Below are positions 25,787-33,100 of a stretch of 64,000 nucleotides of DNA, piece after piece. This DNA is from JAEMQF01 sp963850525. GTDB taxonomy: Bacteria > Pseudomonadota > Gammaproteobacteria > Burkholderiales > Burkholderiaceae_C. Made by a program: the position numbers and the translations under genes. The stretch spans positions 868,001 through 932,000 of the forward strand of contig CAWKLQ010000004.1 of assembly GCA_963850525.1 (NCBI GenBank). The letters run 5' to 3'. The notes under the pieces are model-generated. The model was not told the origin of the DNA, made no database searches, and worked only from the letters and a program-made list of their open reading frames with translations. Within the stretch, counting starts at the first letter, position 1; every line of letters starts with the position of its first letter.

Positions 25787-25866
25787 GTCGTCCCGGCGAA
25801 AGCCGGGATCCACCGCTGGCCGAAACGCGCATTCGCGGCAGTGGATCCCGGCTTTCGCCGGGATGA
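25787..25866. repeat. Pair of inverted REP-like palindromes (BIME-like)
   Basis: Between can and the acyl-CoA dehydrogenase gene lie two copies of the palindromic core CCCGGCGAAAGCCGGG in opposite orientation, at about 25792-25807 and 25848-25863. Each folds into a 6-bp GC stem with a GAAA (or TTTC) loop, and the flanks GATCCAC/GTGGATC and GTC/GAC also pair, so the whole can form a large cruciform. This core followed by ATCCA is a very widespread intergenic palindrome in proteobacterial genomes. It may stabilise or attenuate the transcript between the two genes. No other copy was noticed in the window. Confidence 0.8.
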
Positions 25867-25886
25867 CAGGGGCTTGCCGGGTCGAG

Positions 25887-27065
25887 TCACATCGTCTCCG
25901 CAAACAATTCGCGGCCGATCAGCATGCGCCGGATTTCGCTCGTGCCGGCGCCAATCTCGTAGAGCTTCGCATCGCGCCACAGGCGCCCGAGCGGGTAGTC
26001 GTTGATGTAGCCGTTGCCGCCGAAGACTTGAATGCCTTCGCCGGCCATCCACGTCGCCTTTTCGGCGCACCACAGGATCACGCTCGCACAGTCCTTGCGC
26101 ACCTGGCGCACGTGTTCACTGCCGAGCAAATCGAGGTTCTTGCCCACCGTGTAGCAAAAGGATCGTGCCGCCTGCAGCACGGTGTACATGTCGGCGACCT
26201 TGCCCTGGATGAGTTGGAATTCGCCGATGCTCTGGCCGAACTGCTTGCGCTCGTGGGTGTAGGGGATGACGTTGTCCATGACCGCCTGCATGATGCCGAT
26301 CGGCGCCGCCGCGAGCACGGCGCGTTCGTAGTCCAGGCCACTCATCAAGACGCGCGCGCCGCCGCCCACGCCGCCCAGCACGTTGGCTGCGGGAACTTCA
26401 ACGTCCTTGAAGACGAGCTCGCCGGTGCTGCTGCCGCGCATGCCGAGCTTGTCGAGCTTCTGTGCGATCGAAAAACCCTTCATGCCCTTTTCGATGAGGA
26501 ACGCCGTGACGCCGCGTGCGCCCATCTGCGGATCGGTCTTGGCGTAAACGACGAGGGTGTCGGCGTCCGGGCCGTTCGTGATCCACATCTTGTGGCCGTT
26601 CAGGAGGTAGTGGCCGCCCTTTTCCTCGGCGCGAAGTTTCATGCCGATCACGTCGGACCCGGCGCCGGCTTCGCTCATTGCCAGTGCGCCGACATGCTCG
26701 CCGCTGATCAGCTTGGGCAGGTATTTTTTCTTCTGCGCGTCGCTGCCGTTGCGGTTGATCTGGTTCACGCACAGGTTGCTGTGCGCGCCGTACGACAAGC
26801 CCACCGCGGCGCTGGCGCGGCTGAGTTCTTCGACCGCAACCATGTGCGCGAGGTAACCCATTCCGGCGCCGCCAAGACTTTCCGGAACGGTGATGCCGAG
26901 CACGCCGAGATCGCCCATCTTGCGCCACAAATCCATCGGGAATTTGTCGGCGCGGTCGATCTCGGCGGCGCGCGGCGCAATTTCGGTGCTCGCAAACGCC
27001 TGCACCGCGTCGCGCAGCGCGTCGATGTCTTCACCGAGTTGGTGGTTCAGGCCGGGCAGGTTCAT
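25887..27065 (-). CDS. liuA: Isovaleryl-CoA dehydrogenase
   Basis: This 392-residue protein is a close match to isovaleryl-CoA dehydrogenase: GLSYGAHSNLCVNQI, ALAMSEAGAGSDVIGMKL, KMWITNGPDADTLVVYAKT, QKLDKLGMRGSSTGELVF, and the diagnostic catalytic Glu247 in VLMSGLDYERAVLA, with the C-terminal position that carries Glu in other family members occupied by Gly (YEIGAGTSEIRRMLIGRE). It converts isovaleryl-CoA to 3-methylcrotonyl-CoA in leucine breakdown. It lies 21 bp behind the thioesterase gene and two genes behind a MerR regulator of LiuR type, which supports the assignment. The carboxylase genes of the pathway (liuB, liuD) are not in this window. Confidence 0.93.
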   Translation of the reverse strand: MNLPGLNHQLGEDIDALRDAVQAFASTEIAPRAAEIDRADKFPMDLWRKMGDLGVLGITVPESLGGAGMGYLAHMVAVEELSRASAAVGLSYGAHSNLCVNQINRNGSDAQKKKYLPKLISGEHVGALAMSEAGAGSDVIGMKLRAEEKGGHYLLNGHKMWITNGPDADTLVVYAKTDPQMGARGVTAFLIEKGMKGFSIAQKLDKLGMRGSSTGELVFKDVEVPAANVLGGVGGGARVLMSGLDYERAVLAAAPIGIMQAVMDNVIPYTHERKQFGQSIGEFQLIQGKVADMYTVLQAARSFCYTVGKNLDLLGSEHVRQVRKDCASVILWCAEKATWMAGEGIQVFGGNGYINDYPLGRLWRDAKLYEIGAGTSEIRRMLIGRELFAETM

Positions 27066-27086
27066 GGGGGCTCTCCGAGGGGTTGT

Positions 27087-27545
27087 TCAATGCTTCAGCG
27101 CGGGGCGGCCGTGGACCGTCATGATCGTTGCCGACATCGTCGCGATCAACTGGGGCGCACCTCCCGAGGTGTCGTGCTGGGTGGCGCGGCCGTCGACGAC
27201 GCTGATGGTGCGCCCGGCCTTGGTCACGACGCCTTCGAACTCGAACAGCGGCCCGCGCGCCGGCGCGAGGAAGTTGAGCTTGAACTCGATCGTCAGCACT
27301 GCCGCCTCACTGGGCATCAGCGAAAACGCCGCATAGCCGCAGGCGGTGTCCAGGCCCGAGGCCACGATCCCGCCGTGCAGAAAGCCGTGTTGCTGCGTGA
27401 GGCTCGCCTGATGCGCCATCACGAGCACGACACGCCCGGGCGCGACGCTTTGCATCGTCACGCCCAGTGTGGACATCGCCGGCTGGCGCGCGAACGAATC
27501 GCGCGTGCGCTTCTCGAAATCGGGGTCGACGGCGTGCATGGTCAT
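27087..27545 (-). CDS. PaaI-family hot-dog thioesterase
   Basis: This 152-residue protein has the PaaI-type hot-dog features: HGFLHGGIVASGLDTACGYAAFSL, which contains the catalytic HGG-D segment, then EFKLNFLAPARGPLFEFEGVV and ATMSATIMTV. It hydrolyses acyl-CoA thioesters, possibly relieving accumulation of branched acyl-CoA. The start is one of two close ATGs (27545 or 27539), immediately after the stop of the MerR gene. It lies 21 bp before liuA, so regulator, thioesterase and dehydrogenase form one unit. Confidence 0.85.
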   Translation of the reverse strand: MTMHAVDPDFEKRTRDSFARQPAMSTLGVTMQSVAPGRVVLVMAHQASLTQQHGFLHGGIVASGLDTACGYAAFSLMPSEAAVLTIEFKLNFLAPARGPLFEFEGVVTKAGRTISVVDGRATQHDTSGGAPQLIATMSATIMTVHGRPALKH

Positions 27546-27547
27546 CG

Positions 27548-27988
27548 TCACGCGGGCACCATGCCACGCCGGCTGCCGTTGCCGAGCAGGCGCCGCGCTT
27601 CCTTTGCGTGCGCGCGGACTTCGTCGAGCGTCGCGTGCAGGTCCGCCAGCTGCTGTTCGAGCTGCAATCGGTGCGCAGCGAGAACCGCGAGAAACTTGGT
27701 CAGCTGCGCGTGCGTGTCGCGCGGCGACTCGTACATGTCGACGAGCTCTTTCACTTCGGCCAGCGTCAGTCCCAGACGCTTGCCGCGCAGCGTCAATTTC
27801 AGGCGCGTCCGGTCGCGCGCCGTGTAGACGCGGTGCCTGCCGCTGCGCTGCGGCTGCAGCAGACCGCAGTCTTCGTAAAAGCGGATCGCGCGCGTCGTCA
27901 GATCGAACTCGCGCGCGAGTTCGCCGATGCTGAAGGTGGCGTTGCGCGCGCTCGCGGGGGCGGCGAGGGTGCCGGCGGCGGCAGGCAT
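27548..27988 (-). CDS. liuR: MerR-family regulator, LiuR-like
   Basis: This 146-residue protein has a MerR winged HTH (TFSIGELAREFDLTTRAIRFYEDCGLLQPQRSGRHRVYTARDRTRLKLTLRGKRLGL) followed by a coiled-coil dimerisation helix (LAAHRLQLEQQLADLHATLDEV) without metal-binding cysteines. This form, placed directly upstream of isovaleryl-CoA dehydrogenase, is characteristic of LiuR, the repressor of branched-chain acid catabolism. A perfect 16-bp palindrome of the type known for LiuR lies 18 bp upstream of the start, consistent with autoregulation. Confidence in the MerR family is very high, and in the LiuR role good. Confidence 0.9.
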   Translation of the reverse strand: MPAAAGTLAAPASARNATFSIGELAREFDLTTRAIRFYEDCGLLQPQRSGRHRVYTARDRTRLKLTLRGKRLGLTLAEVKELVDMYESPRDTHAQLTKFLAVLAAHRLQLEQQLADLHATLDEVRAHAKEARRLLGNGSRRGMVPA

Positions 27989-28006
27989 GGGGCGTTGCAG
28001 GGGCAG

Positions 28007-28022
28007 TTGACGTATACGTCAA
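28007..28022. promoter_or_regulatory. Palindromic LiuR-type operator
   Basis: The sequence TTGACGTATACGTCAA is a perfect 16-bp palindrome located 18 bp upstream of the MerR gene start and 66 bp upstream of the divergent MBL hydrolase. Its TnnACGTnnACGTnnA layout matches the known binding-site form of LiuR. It probably controls the liuR-thioesterase-liuA transcript and perhaps also the divergent gene. This is inferred from palindromy and position; no binding is shown. Confidence 0.75.
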
Positions 28023-28088
28023 GTGTAGCGACTGGCTCGGTGTGCACCGGCCCATACACTGCGCCGGCCATTCCCACCGAAGCCTGCG

Positions 28089-29144
28089 ATGAACGCGCTC
28101 GAACACCAGTTGAACTACCCCTTGGGCGACACGTTGCCGCCCATCGGTCGGGCGATCGACGTGGCCCCCGGCGTGCGCTGGCTGCGCATGCCGCTGCCGT
28201 TTGCGCTGGATCACATCAACCTGTGGTTGCTGCGCGACGCGCAAGACGGCTCCCCCGGCTGGGCGATCGTCGACTGCGGCGTCGCCAACGATGCGACACG
28301 CCAGGCGTGGAGCGGCGTGTTCGAGACCGGCCTCGATGGCCTGCCGGTGCAGCGCCTCATCGTCACTCACATGCACCCGGACCACATGGGCCTGGCCGCG
28401 TGGCTCACGAAACGCTGGGACGTGCGCCTGTGGATCAGCGCCACCGACTGGAACGCGGCGCGCATGGCGAGCAGCTCGACGACGGGTTACGGCGGCGATT
28501 CCGCAGCGGCGTTCATGGCGAGCCACGGCCTCACCGACGCCGACGCGCTCGAGAAAGTGCGGCGCCGCAGCAACTACTACGCGAGCATGGTCCCCGAAGT
28601 GCCCCCGCAGTTTCGGCGCCTGATGCACGGCGATGTGCTGCGACTGGGCGATCACGACTGGGTCTGCCACGCCGGTTACGGCCACGCGCCTGAGCACATC
28701 GCGCTGCACTGCGCGGCGCTGAATACACTGATCAGCGGCGACATGGTCTTGCCGAGGATTTCCACGAACATCAGCGTCATCGACATCGAACCCGAGGCGA
28801 ACCCATTGCCGCTGTTCTTGACTTCACTCGAGCGGATGCGCGCGCTGCCCGCGGATACGCTCGTGCTGCCCTCGCACGGCAGGCCGTTTCGCGGCCTGCA
28901 CACGCGAGTCGACCAGTTGCAGGCGCATCACCGCGAGCGCCTGGCCGACGTGCTCGCCGCGTGCACGCACGCGCCGCAGTCCGCCGCAGCGCTGCTGCCG
29001 GTGCTGTTCAAGCGCCAGCTCGATTTGCACCAGACCACCTTCGCGATGGGCGAAGCGGTGGCGCATGCGCATGCGCTGTGGTTCGACGGGAAGCTGCGGC
29101 GCGAGGTTGGGAACGATGGAGTGTTCAGGTTTCGAGCGGTTTGA
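28089..29144 (+). CDS. MBL-fold metallo-hydrolase
   Basis: This 351-residue protein has the metallo-beta-lactamase motif His94-x-His96-x-Asp98-His99 (THMHPDH), the later GYGHAPEH His, ISGDMVLP Asp and PSHG His. There is no signal peptide. Such proteins include glyoxalase II, lactonases and acyl-CoA thioesterases; the long C-terminal region after PSHGRPFRG (HHRERLADVLAAC...) resembles the winged-helix tail of LACTB2-like hydrolases. It is divergent from liuR and could share its operator, so a thioester-hydrolase role in branched-chain catabolism is possible. Confidence 0.88.
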   Translation: MNALEHQLNYPLGDTLPPIGRAIDVAPGVRWLRMPLPFALDHINLWLLRDAQDGSPGWAIVDCGVANDATRQAWSGVFETGLDGLPVQRLIVTHMHPDHMGLAAWLTKRWDVRLWISATDWNAARMASSSTTGYGGDSAAAFMASHGLTDADALEKVRRRSNYYASMVPEVPPQFRRLMHGDVLRLGDHDWVCHAGYGHAPEHIALHCAALNTLISGDMVLPRISTNISVIDIEPEANPLPLFLTSLERMRALPADTLVLPSHGRPFRGLHTRVDQLQAHHRERLADVLAACTHAPQSAAALLPVLFKRQLDLHQTTFAMGEAVAHAHALWFDGKLRREVGNDGVFRFRAV

Positions 29145-29212
29145 GTTGTACGTTGAGCTCCTCGCGTCGCTACACTTCCGCTTCGCAGGAGCAGCCCCCG
29201 GAGGGCCAAGCC

Positions 29213-29920
29213 ATGTCCCGCCCCGCCAACCCCCACCTCTACGACGAAGCCGCCTACCGCGCCACTGAAGCCGCCCGCTTGATCGCGCTCCCGCCGGCCA
29301 CGGTGAAGGCTTGGTGCTTCGGCCACGACTACGTGCAGGCAGACGGCAAGCCGCAGCGATTCAAGCCGCTGGTCACACCGGCCGATGGCAAAGCTCGACT
29401 TCTTTCGTTCAATAACCTGTGCGAGCTTCACATGCTCGCGGCAATCCGCCGCTACTACCGTGTCTCGATGCCCTCGGTGCGCAGCAGTTTGAGTTATGTG
29501 CGCAGGGCGCTGCAGACGCCTCGGCCGCTGCTTGCCGGAGATTTTTTGACCAACGGAGTGCATCTTTTCATCAACCACGCCGGCGGGGTGCTCAACACCA
29601 GCCGCGAAGGACAGGCTTCGCTGAGTCCCGACTTCCAGCGTGAACTTCAGCGCGTCGAGCGCGACAAGCATGGATCGCCTGTCCGGCTGTTTCCTGCGAC
29701 GCGCGCCAGCGTTGCCGCCTCGGACTCACCCCGGTCCGTGGTTGTCGATCCAAAGCTGAGTTTCGGCCGCCCGGTTCTGGCGCGCGCCGGCGTTGCGACG
29801 GCAGTCATCCAAGACCGCTTTCTTGCCGGCGATTCGCCGCACGAGATGGCGCAGGACTACGGTGTCGATGAACCGGAAATCTGGGAAGCGCTCCGCTTCG
29901 AGCAGCGGCTCGCCGCCTGA
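29213..29920 (+). CDS. MerR-like HTH plus DUF433 antitoxin-type protein
   Basis: This 235-residue protein has an N-terminal MerR-like helix-turn-helix (AAYRATEAARLIALPPATVKAW, then LLSFNNLCELHMLAAIRRYY) and a C-terminal DUF433 domain from about residue 175 (VVVDPKLSFGRPVLARAGVATAVIQDRFLAGDSPHEMAQDYGVDEPEIWEAL, the usual pattern). DUF433 proteins are commonly antitoxins of VapBC-like pairs with PIN-type toxins. GGAGG sits 8 nt before the ATG at 29213. The next frame encodes the start of a PIN-like toxin and overlaps this gene's 3' end, as expected for a toxin-antitoxin pair, but that toxin is damaged. Confidence 0.85.
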   Translation: MSRPANPHLYDEAAYRATEAARLIALPPATVKAWCFGHDYVQADGKPQRFKPLVTPADGKARLLSFNNLCELHMLAAIRRYYRVSMPSVRSSLSYVRRALQTPRPLLAGDFLTNGVHLFINHAGGVLNTSREGQASLSPDFQRELQRVERDKHGSPVRLFPATRASVAASDSPRSVVVDPKLSFGRPVLARAGVATAVIQDRFLAGDSPHEMAQDYGVDEPEIWEALRFEQRLAA

Positions 29921-30308
29921 GCCTGCGCCCCTGTTCATCGACCGCTGTGCCTGGAGCGCAGCGCTCGGGGGAGCCCTGGCGCAAGCCGGCATACCGTTCG
30001 TCGCGCATCGCGAGCATGTCACCCACGACACACCCGACGAGGAATGGCTTGCTGCGGCGGCTGACAAAGGCTGGCTGGTGGTCACGCGCGATCAGCGCAT
30101 GTTGTACGGAATCGGGTTCACCTGGACGCCGGCCATGCTGGCGAGCCCTTCCGAAGACCCCTGCTGCGACTCCTCGGCCGTGCCTTTGCGGACGCGCTGT
30201 ACCGCCACAACCCGTCAGCGCTTCGGCCCAAACACCTTGGCCAGCACCGAGTGTCTGGCCTCGCGCCAGGTGCCGGTGAGGTCGCCATTGGCTTCCAGCG
30301 CCTCGTAG
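29868..30308 (+). pseudogene. PIN-like toxin gene with replaced 3' end (remnant)
   Basis: The frame from ATG 29868 overlaps the DUF433 gene and encodes FIDRCAWSAALGGALAQAGIPF...DTPDEEWLAAAADKGWLVVTRDQR, the N-terminal two thirds of a PIN-like toxin with the acidic residues of FID, DEEW and TRDQ. Homologues continue with about 50 more residues after this last motif. Here the coding sequence changes abruptly at about 30100 into DNA that matches, antisense, part of the Bug gene at 32499-32567. The frame then drifts to a stop at 30308, overlapping the convergent PIN gene. The toxin is therefore probably inactive or chimeric, though the N-terminal catalytic half remains. Confidence 0.7.
30102..30170 (-). 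pseudogene. Fragment of a Bug (TctC-like) gene
   Basis: These 69 bases match 32499-32567 in the intact downstream Bug gene at 61 of 69 positions, without gaps and in the same orientation. Read on the minus strand they give LASMAGVQVNPIPYN, compared with LASMAGIQMNAIPYK in the intact gene. The surrounding sequence is not similar. The fragment forms the novel 3' end of the PIN-like gene, and together with the intact gene makes a pair of direct repeats flanking the PIN/XRE-ImmA operon. Confidence 0.8.
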
Positions 30309-30829
30309 ATCTCACGCACCAGCGCGTCACTGGCCACCTTGGCGCTGCGTAGCTTGGCCAGCAACTCGAAGCCGTGCCACACCGTGATGCGGAACTCCCG
30401 GGCCAGCGCGTGCATGCCCAGGTCGTCGGTCACGACGATGGCCGGACGCACCTGGCCGAACGCCAGCACGCGGCAGTCGGTGGCGCCGGGCGGTGAGCCG
30501 CCGCCCACCAGGTAGCGCGCCACGTCTTGCTGCACCCAGTCGTGCAGGAAGCGCGCGGCGCTGTCGATCTGCTCGCGTTCTGCGGCGCTCAGGCGCATGC
30601 GCTTGGCCATGCGCTCCTGCACGAGCGCGGGGTCGGCGTCGAACCACGGAAAACGGTAGCGCAGCCGGCCGCTGGCGTGCACCTCGTCTTCCACGTCGGC
30701 CAGGATCGTGAGCACGTAGCCCTTCTGACCGAATGGCACGCCCAGCAGCGGGCGGATTCGTTTCGCCAGGCGCAGGTAGGCGTTGGTGTCCAGCAGCACC
30801 AGCGTGGCGACTGCCGGGGCGCCCGTCAT
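30215..30829 (-). CDS. PIN-domain protein, putative toxin
   Basis: This 204-residue protein has PIN-like acidic positions: Asp14 in LVLLDTNAYLRL, a Glu-rich patch at 47-49 (ADVEDEV), Asp118 in GATDCRVLAFG, and Asp135/Asp136 in IVVTDDLGMHALA. PIN domains are Mg2+-dependent ribonucleases and are the usual toxins of VapBC systems. The gene starts 4 bp after the stop of the XRE-ImmA/IrrE gene, so the two form an operon with the DNA-binding partner first, as antitoxin genes often are. It is longer than a typical VapC (about 130 residues). The 3' end overlaps the convergent damaged PIN-like frame by 94 bp. Confidence 0.82.
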   Translation of the reverse strand: MTGAPAVATLVLLDTNAYLRLAKRIRPLLGVPFGQKGYVLTILADVEDEVHASGRLRYRFPWFDADPALVQERMAKRMRLSAAEREQIDSAARFLHDWVQQDVARYLVGGGSPPGATDCRVLAFGQVRPAIVVTDDLGMHALAREFRITVWHGFELLAKLRSAKVASDALVREIYEALEANGDLTGTWREARHSVLAKVFGPKR

Positions 30830-30833
30830 GCGC

Positions 30834-32018
30834 TCAGCTGCGGGTCAGCGCGTGATGCAGCCCGGCTGCGTCGGACATCGAGATGTCCAGCAGTTGCTGC
30901 ACATAGCCGGGGCCGGTGCCGTGGGCGTGCAGCAGGCGGCGCAAGGCATTGAAGAACTCGCTGCCGAAGAGGTTGTGCGCCGCGGCGACATAGGCCGAAG
31001 GCTCGGGCGGCAGCGGGTCGAACAGCAGCGCGCTGACGAGCGCGCCGCGCTGGTGGTTGCGCACCGCGTGCACGTCGGTCTTTTCGTTCAGCTCCAGCGG
31101 CGGCAGGCCCGCGGCCTTGGCGTGCACCTGCGCCTGGCAGTAGACGGTGAAAAGCGAAATCTCGTGCGCGTGGGCATGCCGCTGCAAGGCGGCGATGGCG
31201 CCGGCTTTGCGAGCGGCGCTGGCTGCTTCGCGGTAAGCGGCAGCGGCCAGGGGCTGCGGAAAGAGCAGCGCGCCGGCAAAGGCGTCGGCAAAGTCCTCGC
31301 CGGCGTCGGTGCCGGCCAAATCGGGTGTGTAGACGTGGGCCAGTTCGTGCGCCATCCAGAACTTGAAGTCCTCGATGTAGGTGTCGAGGTTCAGGTAGAC
31401 GAAGGTCACGTGCTGCGACGGCAGCAGGATGTGCAGCGCATTGCCGTGGTGCAGTTGGGCGCCCCACAGCACTGGCACCAGGAAGGCGTCATTGGCGGCA
31501 AACTCGCCGATCAGCGTGGCGTAGTCCAGCACCGCCTGCTGGCCCAGGCCCAGCTTGTCGCGGGTCTGCGCCACGGTGCGCTGCAGGTCGGCATAGGCGG
31601 CCGTTGGCTGGGCGATGGCCGTGCGCAAGGCCCGCAACGGCGGCAGGTACGCCACCAACGGGCCCAGCAGCGCACCCATGGCTTGGGCCTTGACGATGTG
31701 GGCCTCGGTGGTCTTGGTGGCGGCGCGGCGGCGGAATGCCACCACGGGCTGCGCTGCGACACGCTCCGACGCAGTGTCGACCAGTTGGCCCAGACGAAGT
31801 TTCAGAGTGGTGGCCAGCTTCAGCAGCTTGTCGGGCCGCGGGAAGTCGGCGCCCTTGAGCCAGTTCGTCACCGACTGGGCGGACACTCCCACAGCTGCGG
31901 CCAAGTCCTTCTGCGACCATCCCTTGCCTCGAAGGGCGAGCTTGACGCTCTCGGCGTTCAGGGTTCTTTGCATCAGGCCGGGATTGTGCAGTTCATGCGT
32001 CGAAAAATCAACTTTCAT
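30834..32018 (-). CDS. XRE-family HTH and ImmA/IrrE metallopeptidase fusion, putative antitoxin
   Basis: This 394-residue protein has an XRE helix-turn-helix at about residues 22-80 (ALRGKGWSQKDLAAAVGVSAQSVTNWLKG), a long helical middle, and an ImmA/IrrE (COG2856) zinc peptidase domain with the HELAH motif at 224-228 (WMAHELAHVY) and Glu241 in GEDFADAFAGALLFP. Related proteins cleave repressors (ImmA, IrrE) or act as antitoxins. It is the first gene of a two-gene operon with a PIN protein. I chose ATG 32018; TTG 32021 and ATG 31973 are alternatives with no better ribosome-binding site. This is a candidate stress- or phage-responsive toxin-antitoxin module. Confidence 0.85.
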   Translation of the reverse strand: MKVDFSTHELHNPGLMQRTLNAESVKLALRGKGWSQKDLAAAVGVSAQSVTNWLKGADFPRPDKLLKLATTLKLRLGQLVDTASERVAAQPVVAFRRRAATKTTEAHIVKAQAMGALLGPLVAYLPPLRALRTAIAQPTAAYADLQRTVAQTRDKLGLGQQAVLDYATLIGEFAANDAFLVPVLWGAQLHHGNALHILLPSQHVTFVYLNLDTYIEDFKFWMAHELAHVYTPDLAGTDAGEDFADAFAGALLFPQPLAAAAYREAASAARKAGAIAALQRHAHAHEISLFTVYCQAQVHAKAAGLPPLELNEKTDVHAVRNHQRGALVSALLFDPLPPEPSAYVAAAHNLFGSEFFNALRRLLHAHGTGPGYVQQLLDISMSDAAGLHHALTRS

Positions 32019-32077
32019 CAACTTTCAGCTCGCCCATGCGGTGTCGCGCACCTCGAAATTCGCCGTCGCCCACGCCC

Positions 32078-33073
32078 CTACTGCGCCTCAATCCCCGCAT
32101 CCCGAATCGCCTTCCCCCACTTCACCGTCTCGCCCTTGTTGCGCTGCGCCAGCGCCTCGGGCGTTCCCGGGTCGATCGTGAAGCCGGTGGCGGCGAACTT
32201 GTCTTGCAGGTCCTTCGCGTTCGCCGCGGCGTTGATCGCCTGATTCAGTTTGGCGACGATCTCCGGCGGCGTGCCGGCCGGCGCGAAGACCGCGAAGTAG
32301 GCGATCAGCTCGTAGTCCTTCAGGCCCAGCGCCTCATTCACTGTCGGCAGCTCGGGCACTGCGGCGGCGCGTGTCGTGGACGTGACGGCGAGGCCGCGGA
32401 TCTTGCCGGCCTTGTGCTGCGACACGGTGACGCCGAAGTCGGCGGTGAACATGTTGACCTGGCCGCCGATCAGGTCCGTCATCGCTGCCGGGCCGCTCTT
32501 GTAGGGAATGGCGTTCATCTGGATGCCGGCCATGCTGGCGAGCACTTCCGAAGACACTTGCTGCGACGTGCTCGCATACGCAAAACTCACCTGGCCCGGT
32601 TTGGCCTTGGCGAGGTCGACAAACTCCCGCAGCGTCTTCGCCGGCACGTCGACGTTCACCGCCACCATCAGCGGCACCGAGCCGAGGTAGCCGACCGGCG
32701 TGAACGCCGTGTCCTGGTCGTAGGGCAGCTTTTTCATGAGGAACTTCAGCGCCGCGTTCGTGCTGTTCGTGCCGATGAGAATGGTGTAGCCGTCGGCCGG
32801 TGACTTGGCGACGATGTCGGCGCCGAGCATGCCACTCGCGCCCGGCTTGTTGTCGATCACGATGGGCTGGCCGAGGGTGGCCGCCATCTTCTCGGCGAAA
32901 GCGCGGCCGATCTGATCGGTGGCGCTGCCGGCGGCGAACGGCACGATCGCCTTGATCGGCTTGTTAGGGTATGGCTGGGCGTGGGCGCTGCTCAGGCAGG
33001 CGCTGGCGGCGACCAGGGCAGCGAGGGCGGCCAGCGTGGCCCGGGTGGTCAGCTGGCGCAGGGTTGATTGCAT
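32078..33073 (-). CDS. Bug-family (TctC-like) substrate-binding protein
   Basis: This 331-residue periplasmic receptor has a signal peptide ending ...SSAHA before QPYPNKPIKAIVPFAAGSATD. The family motifs follow: LGQPIVIDNKPGASGMLGADIVA, SPADGYTILIGTNST, IPYKSGPAAMTDLIGGQVN. The ATG at 33073 has GGAG 9 nt upstream, whereas the ATG at 33082 lies too close to that site. No transporter membrane genes are near. It is 27 bp downstream of the PLP-dependent dehydratase gene, which suggests uptake of a hydroxy-amino acid or related acid; the ligand is unknown. A short segment is duplicated at 30102-30170. Confidence 0.92.
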   Translation of the reverse strand: MQSTLRQLTTRATLAALAALVAASACLSSAHAQPYPNKPIKAIVPFAAGSATDQIGRAFAEKMAATLGQPIVIDNKPGASGMLGADIVAKSPADGYTILIGTNSTNAALKFLMKKLPYDQDTAFTPVGYLGSVPLMVAVNVDVPAKTLREFVDLAKAKPGQVSFAYASTSQQVSSEVLASMAGIQMNAIPYKSGPAAMTDLIGGQVNMFTADFGVTVSQHKAGKIRGLAVTSTTRAAAVPELPTVNEALGLKDYELIAYFAVFAPAGTPPEIVAKLNQAINAAANAKDLQDKFAATGFTIDPGTPEALAQRNKGETVKWGKAIRDAGIEAQ

Positions 33074-33100
33074 GGTGAACATCTCCAGTGGAAGTCGCTC

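Noticed and set aside
25461..27827. A 788-residue plus-strand open frame opposite liuA and the thioesterase
   Set aside because: It is antisense to well-supported genes and has no recognisable domain.
28007..28022. The palindrome as a transcription terminator stem
   Set aside because: It is AT-centred, lacks a T-run and lies in a divergent promoter region, so it is better read as an operator.
33082..33082. ATG at 33082 as the Bug start
   Set aside because: The Shine-Dalgarno GGAG almost touches it, while the ATG at 33073 has correct 9-nt spacing.
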